A model generated the notes under the pieces. That model did no database searches. It was not told where the DNA came from and saw only the letters and a program-made list of their open reading frames with translations. Made by a program: the position numbers and the translations under genes. 13,031 bases of DNA from Pelagophyceae sp. CCMP2097 (lineage: Eukaryota > Sar > Pelagophyceae), in contig MU657336.1 in NCBI GenBank assembly GCA_026770575.1, positions 91,777 through 104,807 of the forward strand. The letters run 5' to 3'. Below, one piece after another: positions 7,763-13,031 of the stretch (position 1 is the stretch's first letter; every line of letters begins with the position of its first letter).

Positions 7763-9001
7763 GGCGCCAAGTGCGTCGTCGAGTCTGCCAGGGTTGGCCT
7801 CGATAGCGTCTTGGAGGGCCTTCACGTGCACCTCCTTGGCGCCTTTGGGCACTGCGAGGGCGAAATAGCGGACGAGGAGCGCGCCGATCTCCTTAATCTT
7901 CAGCTTCGAGACGTCCTTGTACTTGAGTTGCAGCTTTCGCAGCGCCTCCGGCGTAACGCGGTTGAGCTCGAGCGGAGCGTCGCACTTCTCCTGCGTCTTG
8001 ATTTCCGTCCCCAAGCGCGAAATCTGCGCGAGCGAGTCGGCAAGCTTTGCGGCACGCTCGAGCTTCTTGATTCGCTCGTCGCTGTTCGCCTCGCCACAGT
8101 AGGCCTTGATGCCCCCTAGCGCGTCGAGCTTGCGCTTGGCGAGCTTCAGCGTCGCGCCCGCGCCGCCGGCGTCCTTCATGAGCTCGAGGCACGTCAGGTC
8201 GTAGGGCATCGGCTCAAAAACTGTCTTCTGCACGTCGCTGATGGCGAGGTCGAGGCGCGACTCGGCCTCGAAGAAGCCGACGCCCGCCGCGTGGCACTTC
8301 TTGAACTTGACCATGTGCTCGAAGAGCTCGAGGCCCCTGAGGCCCTCCGACTTCAGATGGAACGAGGCGAGTCCGTGTGTGACGGGCTTTAACATCTCTG
8401 GCGCCTCGGCGACCTCGGGCGCGATGGTCACCGCAGATGGCAGCGGCGTCGTCATGTCGACATGCTCCGGGTACTCCTTTGCGACCTCGTAGCAGAGGCG
8501 GAGATTCTGTATGTCATTGTACGGGACGTGGCACCACGTGTGGAGCCCCTTGACGCAGTTGACGGTAAAATCGCCGTGGGCATCGATAATGCGCACGACG
8601 CGCCGTTTGTCAGAGGGCTCCATGCCGTGCCAGAACGGCGGCAGCAGCGCGTAGGAGTCGTCGGCGTCGGGCTCCTTGAACGTCATGCTGCCCTGGAGGA
8701 AGTGGCCGATTTTGATGCACCAGTCGTGGAACCCCACGCGCGTCAGCGGGTCGAGGTTGACCTTGGCGAACGACTCAGCCCATGCCGATGCCGGGCAGTC
8801 GCGCACGACGGCGAGTCCGACGTGGTCGAGGCCCCACTGGTCGACGACGCCTTTCGTAACGCCCCTCGTCCGCCGCAGCGTCTCCAGGGCCTCGCGGCAA
8901 ACCGCCTTGTCGCGCTTCGCCACGAGCTGGTCGTGGTCGTAGGACTGGTTGACGTGTGACGAGTCGCCCTCCTCCTTGATCCGCATAATCTTGGCGTTGA
9001 A
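7757..9001 (-). pseudogene. Transposase fragment: third catalytic Asp and Lys-rich tail
   Basis: Directly after the in-frame TAA (9002-9004) the frame continues FNAKIMRIKEEGDSSHVNQS. The third catalytic Asp is expected at the SYDHDQ step (codon about 8936-8938). The next ATG is at 8986, giving about 410 meaningful residues to 7757. The KEEGDSSHVNQSYD block corresponds to the PPxxT-x-x-x-QPLD block of pogo-type transposases. About residues 280-400 counted from that ATG are Lys/Arg-rich and helical. Residues 345-396 (around KLKIKEIGALLVRYF and VKALQDAI) resemble a SAP-type DNA-binding helix pair; this is suggestive only. Beyond 7757 the same frame turns into low-complexity Arg/Ala, a sign of being out of frame. 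Internal start at 8986 after the stop is unlikely to give an active enzyme because two catalytic Asp lie upstream. Confidence 0.75.
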
Positions 9002-9004
9002 TTA
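9002..9004 (-). other. In-frame TAA between second and third catalytic Asp
   Basis: On the minus strand the codons run GAC GCC ATG AAG CTT TAA TTC AAC GCC AAG ATT ATG. Both sides are in the same frame and both carry conserved-looking sequence, so the stop is a simple nonsense change in the core rather than a gene boundary. Confidence 0.85.
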
Positions 9005-9436
9005 AAGCTTCATGGCGTCTACGCTGCTCACGTGCGGCCCGGAGCCGTCGACGATCAGGGTCACCCACCAGTCCGGGTTGTCGTAGATGACCGGCATCGC
9101 GCGGATGCCCGCGACCTGGTGCTTCGCCATGGCGACCCACGCCACCTCGGTCATAAATCCCGTCGGCGTCATGTGGGGCGACGAGCCAGGCGTGGCGCCG
9201 TTAGTCACGAGGAACTCGTCAGTAAAGCCCGTCTTCTTCTTTTTGCCGCTCATCAAGAAGCCCGTCGGGCCGATGGTTCCGGCGGCGGAGCCGAGGCGGA
9301 ACATCGAGATCGAGACGCGCGAGTCGTCTTTGTTCGACTCGTGCTTCCTTTTCCCCTTGTCGCCGATGATCGTGACGTTGCCGCTGCTTGCCAGCATGCC
9401 CGTCTCGTCGCCGCCGCCGACGAAGTGCCGAAGGAC
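9005..9436 (-). pseudogene. Transposase exon 2: first and second catalytic Asp
   Basis: The exon starts at 9436 straight after the intron AG and reads VLRHFVGGGDETGMLASSG. The first catalytic Asp is in DETG (codon 9407-9409). Then come a Lys-rich loop, SISMFRLGSAAGTIGPTGFL, a WW pair (NPDWWVTL) and the second Asp in LIVDGSGPHVSS (codon 9047-9049). The two Asp are 120 codons apart. The ATG at 9397 lies downstream of the first Asp, so it is internal and not the true start. The strands fit an RNase H-fold transposase core. The frame is intact throughout this exon and ends at the TAA at 9002-9004. Confidence 0.8.
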
Positions 9437-9459
9437 CTACATGCGAGTCTCGAGTATGC

Positions 9460-9893
9460 AGTCGATTTTAGATCAGCTTCGGGTCTCTCTCTTCCGTAAG
9501 ATGACGCGAAAATTTGAAATATTTTCCAGGGGCGTCTGGCGCTCCTATCAAGACGTCGAGATGCGCCGCCTGACTCGCGTGTCGGCGCGCTTGAAAGGAG
9601 CGCCTGACGCCCTCTGGAAAATTTTTCAAAATTTGGCGCGTCAAAATATTGAAGTATTCCCAAGGGAGCTGAGGACCCTGCCACCGAGACAGGGGGGTGC
9701 AGCGTCTGATTCCGCACCCGTGTGACTAAGTCTCTTCGTCGTCAGCACTGGAACAACGCAAAATTCGGTATGATGACTTTGGCGAGGTAAAGTGTCGCTA
9801 TATTTTCGAATTTTCATCTAATATATTGAACTTACAAACGAAAACGTATCAGACAAAACCTTAACGGACCATGAAGCTGATCTAAAATCGACT
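9460..9893. mobile_element. 434-bp MITE-like element inside the intron
   Basis: Perfect 21-bp terminal inverted repeats: 9460-9480 begins AGTCGATTTTAGATC and 9873-9893 is its reverse complement ending CTAAAATCGACT. The flanks carry the same 6-bp direct repeat GTATGC (9454-9459 and 9894-9899), the expected target-site duplication. There is no transposase ORF inside, so it would depend on an enzyme elsewhere. An internal fold-back lies at 9501-9643. The DNA transposon superfamily is not identified from TIR or target alone. Confidence 0.85.
9501..9643. repeat. Long imperfect fold-back inside the MITE
   Basis: The arm 9501-9546 pairs with 9596-9643 with about six differences (for example AGGAGCGCC ... 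TGGAAAAT ... CGCGTCA on one strand). The 49-base loop itself has a small GCGCCG/CGGCGC pair. It lies off-centre toward the plus-strand left TIR, giving a nested hairpin in the intron RNA. Confidence 0.8.
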
Positions 9894-9931
9894 GTATGCG
9901 ACGTGGACCGTCCGGACGAGGCGTGTCTTAC

Positions 9932-10317
9932 CTCGCCAAAAGTCTTGCCCGACTTGGGGCAGCAGCCGACGTTGCGCTCCCGGAGCTTCTTCAGCGTGTC
10001 GTCCATGAGCCGGTGCCAGCGCCACTGCTGCGCGACCGTGATCGCCGTGCGCTTCGTCATCGTCGCCTGCGCCCGGATGATGTCCGTGAGGTCGGACTTG
10101 AATCCCGGTCGCACGATCCGGCGCCAAGCCCGCCGAAGCTGCTCGCGCGACGAGTCGGGCACGAGCTTTCCTAAAGCGTTGACCACGGCGGCGGTTGACA
10201 TCCCGTCGTTTCCGAGGTCGCGGCGCCGCACGACGTCGACCAAGGACTTCTGCTTGCCCTCGTCGATGATCGACGGCTTGCCGGCGCCGAAGCCGAGCGT
10301 GCGCCCCAGCGAGAGAC
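9932..10317 (-). pseudogene. Transposase exon 1, 3' part (second HTH-like region)
   Basis: The frame reads RTLGFGAGKPSIIDEGKQKS and continues to STAAVVNALGKLV, EQLRRAWRRIVRPGF and CPKSGKTFGE, ending exactly at the GTAAG donor. The GKPSI ... EQLRRAWRR stretch looks like the CENP-B/pogo-type DNA-binding helices that precede the catalytic core. It continues the fragment upstream of 10310 but in a different frame. Confidence 0.7.
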
Positions 10318-10995
10318 GTCGTCCTGGATGTAGTGCTTCAGCGTGCCCACCGGAATCTTGACCATTTCGGCGAAGTGCGACTGTGACGTTGACGTCGTGC
10401 ACCGCAGCGACTTGCGGTCCCACTCTTGGACCGCCGCACTCAGCTTGAGGAAGTCTGCGCCCTTGGACCATTTCGTGCGCGAGGCCCCCTTGGCGGCCTT
10501 CTTGTTGAGCGTGGGCGGCGGCGACGTATAGACGACCTTGGCCTCGCCAGCCGCGCCGGGCGGTCGGCCGCGATTGGGCTTCGATCCGGCGTCGCCTTCA
10601 AACGTCTGCCGCCCGCGCTTCCGGTTCGGGGGAAAGGACCCCGTGATCAAAGCGCAGCTGTCGGCTTTTGCGCCGCTCGGCGTTTTCCAAAACCTTTGTA
10701 GCGCGCGCTTCGACAGCACCTTCTCCGGCTGCGGCGCCTCGTTGAGCGAGGAGTCGGTCTCCTTGTCGCTCTCCTCGTCGCTCGCGCCCGTGGTGACTCG
10801 GCGGACGTTTTCCGCCGCGATGGGCGCGCGCGCCGCCGGGAACGAGTCGTCGTCCTTGCCCGCGGCGTCGGCCGACTGCACCGAGCCCAGCGCCAGAGCG
10901 ACGACGGTGGCGAGGGCGCAGCTGCCGCGCACCCAAGCGTTGTCATGGCCTACCCCCAGGGTGCTTGCGAGGTCGACTGCTCGATTGGGGAACAA
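10318..10995 (-). pseudogene. Transposase N-terminal fragment with helix-turn-helix
   Basis: An open frame with G/C third positions. The first 50 or so residues include a hydrophobic stretch (CALATVVALALGS) that is odd for a transposase and may not belong to the protein. Next is an acidic/basic low-complexity linker with RKRGRQ and NRGRPP patches (possible NLS or AT-hook-like), then SQSHFAEMVKIPVGTLKHYI, a good helix-turn-helix match (psq/CENP-B N-terminal type). The frame starts from TTG at 10995 or further upstream and has no ATG before MVKIP, so the real start or a 5' exon is unresolved. An ATG at 10946 is in another frame. The frame becomes Arg/Ser/Pro-rich noise downstream of about 10318. 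Confidence 0.6.
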
Positions 10996-11099
10996 ACGAT
11001 TTGATTAGTTCCTCATTTTGGAGAGCCTCCGCTGAATTAGTTTCGGGTGTTCTGTGGGAGCTTGGCCGGCGTGCAGTGACAAGGGGCCTTGAGAGCGGT

Positions 11100-11163
11100 T
11101 TAAAATTCGAACCCACGACCCTGACTTTGAGCGATCGCACCAATCGCTACTCGCAAACTGGCC
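11100..11163 (-). ncRNA. tRNA-derived remnant (SINE head or pseudo-tRNA)
   Basis: On the minus strand, GTAGCGATTGG (11140-11150) fits a pol III A box inside a D-arm-like stem (GCGA/TCGC). TCAGGGTCGTGGGTTCGA carries a clear B box (GGTTCGAAT at 11105-11113). The anticodon arm is several bases too short and the acceptor ends do not pair, so it is not a working tRNA. It is probably a tRNA-derived SINE head or a decayed tRNA. Confidence 0.45.
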
Positions 11164-11200
11164 GAGTCTGATGCAATTGGCAAAAAAATAAAACTGATCA

Positions 11201-11273
11201 TGCCTCCTTACAGGATCGAACTGTCAACCTTCAGATTAAGAGGCAAACTCCCTGCCGTCAAGTGGTGTTTCTA
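11201..11273 (-). pseudogene. tRNA-like pseudogene, Lys(CUU)-like anticodon loop
   Basis: On the minus strand the order is D-loop-like GACGGCAGGGAG, then CTCTTAA (anticodon loop at 11236-11242, CTT at 11238-11240), AATCTGAAGGT, T-arm ACAGTTCGATCCTGT (4 bp stem) and 3' AGGAGGCA. The CTCTTAA loop is typical of eukaryotic tRNA-Lys(CUU). The anticodon stem pairs at only about three of five positions and no 5' acceptor complement is seen, so this is a degenerate copy or SINE. Confidence 0.45.
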
Positions 11274-11815
11274 TTCGCTAGTATTTTGATCTGAAATTTC
11301 ATGCGCGATCCGCAACGTTGCTATGATTTCAAAGTGTTAATAAAGCCCTTGCTTGGCTTTTAACGGCCATCCAATGGACTGAAAAACAGTACTCGATTGT
11401 GATGAAGGAAGCCTTGGTAGATGGCAACGGGGCGAGCGGGCGCGCGCGGAAGCGACTTTGCCCGCGCGGGCGACGGACCTCGGCGCGGATCGATGCCCCA
11501 AAGAGCGACGAAAACGGTTGGCTATGGACCGAGAAAGGCCCGATCAAGGGAAGCGCGCGGAGCAAGAAATGCTTCGCGCGGGGGCCACAGAAGCCGGGGG
11601 AACAAACGGTCTTTTGCAGAAGCTAGTTCATGGGCACCCGCAACCAGTTCCGAGGCGACGGGACTTTCGGAGGTCGATTGCGCTCACACTCTCAAATCGC
11701 GATCGAGGAACATATGAATCCGAGAACCGATAATAGCACTGCGTTCTGTTCTTTTGCCAAGTGGGGGGGGTTCAGTAGGGACGGGGCAACTAGGAGGGGG
11801 GACCCACCCGTAATG

Positions 11816-11897
11816 TAATGACCCGCTAGGGGCAAAAGAGGATTCACCGGATCATTATCCTTGGAGGTGATTGTGGGGCCCGGTATATATACCGCAA
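11816..11897. repeat. 82-bp direct repeat, copy 1
   Basis: Matches 12170-12251 with one mismatch (354-bp offset). It contains a perfect 14-bp palindrome CGGTATATATACCG (11881-11894). It lies inside the TIR element and is absent from the truncated copy at 1704. Confidence 0.9.
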
Positions 11898-12169
11898 AGC
11901 TCCCCCACACGCATACCGTAGGAACGGGAGGTTTAGCGTGGAGAAAGACAGAATACGATAATGCACCGGGCCTTGGTCCGGCTCCGGTGGCGGCCTTACT
12001 GCAGGTCTTGATCCTGTTGCCGCGGGGCGGGCTTACTGCGTGTCTTGGACACGTGACCGCTGGGGAGTGGAGGCTTACCAGGGTAACACTCGCCAAAATC
12101 GAGTGCCCCCTGCGGGAATCGAGCCCGAGACCATTCGCAGGTGATTGTGTACGTGGGCCCATTAACCCG

Positions 12170-12251
12170 TAATGACCCGCTAGGGGCAAAATAGGATTCA
12201 CCGGATCATTATCCTTGGAGGTGATTGTGGGGCCCGGTATATATACCGCAA
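12170..12251. repeat. 82-bp direct repeat, copy 2
   Basis: Second copy of the repeat at 11816-11897, with the palindrome at 12235-12248. The pair brackets 272 bp. This is either a partial tandem duplication or the terminal repeats of a small nested insert; the outer flanks show no matching target duplication. Confidence 0.9.
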
Positions 12252-12948
12252 CGCCACCCACTTTAACGAGGCCAGGAGGGCCTCTGAGGAGGGGGTACCC
12301 ACCCACTTGACGAGCCGAGCCATCGAGACACGCACTTTTTTAGCCTCAGTAAACTAGCGGGTGATGCAGCTGTTGGCTCTCTCGAAGCGGTATGTTCGCG
12401 TCGTCGGGGCCCGGAGACCTTCGCGGCGCGTACGCTTGAGTGGCGAAGGGGCATCGGCGGCGGGTGTCCCAGCGTAGCCGTCGGTTCAAAACGAGCGGTT
12501 GTCTGTCGCCGAAGAATTCCGTACGATATTTTTCTGGAGCATTTACCTTTGTAGGGGGCGAGGAGTGCGTTTATGGACGCTGCGAAGTGCAGGGAGCCCC
12601 TGTTGGACACAGCTGGGCCTATTCCAGCGAAGGGGCCTCTTAGGGGAGGTACCCACCCACTTTCAAAAGCCACAGAGGGCCAGGAAGGAGGGTCCACCCA
12701 CCCACTTACGAGCATTTTGACCCTACTGTGCCCCCCCACTTGGCAAAAAAACAGAACGCTGGAGAGCTGGGTGGTAAATCCACCAGAATTTCAAACTTCA
12801 AATTCCAGTCGCCAAACATGTCGCCAATATTCAGAGGGCTGCAGTCGAAAAAGGAACACATTGTAGCTTCTGCGGCGAGGCCCCGGGGGCGCTTGGCGCT
12901 TCAGGGAGTCTTAGAGCGCCGGTTCTTAAATTGACCAAGTGGTTTTTT

Positions 12949-13013
12949 CAGGCCCCGAAGGGGACTGCACCGTTTGATCAACGTCAGTTTACGGTCAGGG
13001 CCCTTCGGGTCCT
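12949..13013. repeat. Imperfect ~24-bp hairpin at the window edge
   Basis: CAGGCCCCGAAGGGGACTGC plus ACCGT (12949-12973) pairs with ACGGTCAGGGCCCTTCGGGT plus CC (12991-13012) with about three mismatches and one bulge. The 17-base loop contains the palindrome TTGATCAA. It may be an element end running off the window. Confidence 0.6.
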
Positions 13014-13031
13014 TTGATTGAAGGATTACTT

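Larger units (their letters stand above)
9437..9931 (-). other. Spliceosomal intron, 495 bp, phase 0, filled by a MITE
   Basis: On the minus strand the donor is GGCGAG|GTAAGACACG (exon ends at 9932) and the acceptor is CTCGCATGTAG|GTCCTTCGG (exon resumes at 9436). Joining the exons gives KTFGE followed by VLRHFVGGGDETG without frame change. Reading through instead hits an in-frame TAG at the acceptor. The transposon-like element at 9460-9893 plus one target copy accounts for 440 bp; the remainder is 55 bp with the same GTAAG and TAG ends. Since 55 is not a multiple of three, the remainder would have disrupted the frame if it were exon, which supports an older short intron. Confidence 0.8.
6799..10995 (-). 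pseudogene. Decayed pogo/DDE_1-like transposase gene, intron-containing
   Basis: A single minus-strand gene can be followed across several frames, all with G/C-biased third positions. In order: a charged N-terminus, a helix-turn-helix region, an intron (9437-9931), the first catalytic Asp in HFVGGGDETGM, the second Asp in LIVDGSGPHVSS, the third Asp in KEEGDSSHVNQSYD, a long tail, and an acidic repeat region. DETG, the D-G-x-x-P-H block and an NQ-x-x-D block are the usual landmarks of pogo/Tc1-type DDE transposases, which cut and rejoin DNA at element ends using metal held by these Asp residues. The second and third Asp are 36 residues apart. Lesions: a frame change near 10310, TAA at 9002-9004, a 10-bp duplication at 7743-7762, a 1-bp change near 7597 and a likely T-run indel near 7303. 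No element TIRs flanking the gene were found. The 5' limit is uncertain: the N-terminal frame has no ATG before the HTH region. Confidence 0.8.
11001..11740. other. Flank of the transposase remnant, no firm gene
   Basis: Contains two tRNA-like remnants (separate entries). About 11400-11630 is GC-rich and open in all three plus frames; codon bias does not favour one frame and no motif is recognised, so I do not call a gene. Confidence 0.4.
11741..12759 (+). mobile_element. ~1.02-kb non-autonomous TIR element
   Basis: The left end (GCGTTCTGTTCTTTTGCCAA, then GTGGGGGGGG and CAGTAGGG) is the inverted match of the right end (12722-12759: CCCTACTG, GTGCCCCCCCACTTGGCAAA and ACAGAACGC), giving a TIR of about 38-40 bp with few differences. 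The inside has no credible gene. It holds an 82-bp direct repeat, four exact ACCCACCCACTT-type subterminal motifs shared with the 1704 copy (1798, 12297, 12651, 12696), and a block absent from that copy. I could not fix a target-site duplication. Two related pieces in the window (1704-2062, about 4774-4852) show that it is a dispersed family. Confidence 0.75.

Noticed and set aside
7391..8119. Long plus-strand frame (242 codons)
   Set aside because: Arg/Ala/Ser-rich shadow of the GC-rich minus-strand transposase tail; no independent motif.
8462..9499. Plus-strand frames across the transposase core
   Set aside because: Antisense shadows; the minus strand carries the DDE motifs and proper codon bias.
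10300..10335. Programmed -1 ribosomal frameshift
   Set aside because: No X-XXY-YYZ slippery heptamer is present and the gene carries other clear lesions, so mutation is simpler.
10538..11008. Plus-strand frame of 156 codons
   Set aside because: Antisense to the transposase N-terminus; composition is typical of a shadow frame.
6300..11640. TIRs of the autonomous transposon around the transposase gene
   Set aside because: Only an 11-base match (GCAAAAGACCG near 6312 and its reverse complement near 11606-11616) was found; the flanks do not align, so it is probably chance.
11399..11733. Three overlapping plus-strand frames in GC-rich DNA
   Set aside because: All three frames are open for similar lengths and none shows motif or third-position preference; not enough to call a gene.
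12085..12140. tRNA on the minus strand (B-box-like GGCTCGATTCC)
   Set aside because: A T-arm-like stem CGGG/CCCG can be drawn, but there is no A box or anticodon arm at the right distance upstream.
11816..12251. Miniature LTR retrotransposon (two 82-bp terminal repeats)
   Set aside because: TG...CA ends can be drawn, but there is no matching target duplication and no tRNA primer-binding site after the first repeat; kept only as an alternative.
11692..12306. Minus-strand frame of 204 codons inside the TIR element
   Set aside because: It reads through both copies of the 82-bp direct repeat and so repeats the same peptide; no codon bias or motif, best explained by the repeat.
12263..12739. Minus-strand frame of 158 codons in the right half of the TIR element
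   Set aside because: Low-complexity Pro/Gly/Ser sequence from the C-rich and G-rich motifs of the repeat; the related copy at 1704-2062 does not preserve the frame.
1..13031. CRISPR array or bacterial defence operon
   Set aside because: No regularly spaced short repeats, no cas-like or operon-like gene layout; the intron and tRNA-derived debris point to a eukaryote.

Overview
This looks like nuclear DNA from a eukaryotic microbe, most likely a protist alga with GC-rich genes. The reasons are GC-rich coding islands set in more AT-balanced spacer, a GT-AG spliceosomal intron, tRNA-like pol III debris, several small inverted-repeat elements, and a broken DDE-type transposase gene. The transposase resembles a pogo/DDE_1-like class that I associate, from memory, with stramenopile and haptophyte algae. 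That taxonomic guess is an inference and cannot be proved from the window. There is no bacterial operon layout, no CRISPR array and no rRNA.

Layout. At 1-210 (+) lies the 3' end of a gene whose product ends in a PHD-like zinc-finger half and a lysine-rich tail. From 211 to about 2530 there is mostly repeat-rich spacer. It holds a 150-bp tandem repeat with a fold-back partner (about 591-875), a small perfect hairpin (1169-1193) and a truncated copy (1704-2062) of a TIR element whose fuller copy lies at 11741-12759. At 2531-3256 (-) there is an unrecognised ORF whose 3' end contains a perfect 25-bp inverted repeat. From 3257 to 6798 the sequence is gene-poor, with a few hairpins, a degraded repeat fragment and a C14 run.

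The main feature is 6799-10995 (-), a decayed transposase gene. It can be read N- to C-terminally as helix-turn-helix region, first catalytic Asp (DETG), second Asp (VDGSGPH), third Asp (VNQSYD), lysine-rich tail with a SAP-like stretch, acidic/repeat region, and a possible further C-terminal part with an F-box-like motif. The reading frame is broken by a frame change near 10310, an in-frame TAA at 9002-9004, a 10-bp tandem duplication at 7743-7762, a 1-bp change near 7597 and probably a T-run indel near 7303. The HTH exon and the DETG exon are separated by a 495-bp phase-0 intron (9437-9931). Almost all of that intron is one MITE-like element (9460-9893) with 21-bp perfect TIRs, a 6-bp target duplication GTATGC and an internal fold-back. 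Taking out the element and one target copy leaves a 55-bp intron with the same splice sites.

From 10996 to 13031 no convincing gene is seen. Two tRNA-like remnants (-) sit at about 11100-11273. They are followed by the approximately 1-kb TIR element (11741-12759), which carries an 82-bp internal direct repeat with a 14-bp TATA palindrome, and by a long imperfect hairpin at the right edge of the window.

The window reads as a graveyard of mobile DNA around one or two host genes. The best candidate for something noteworthy is the nested MITE-in-intron-in-transposase arrangement.
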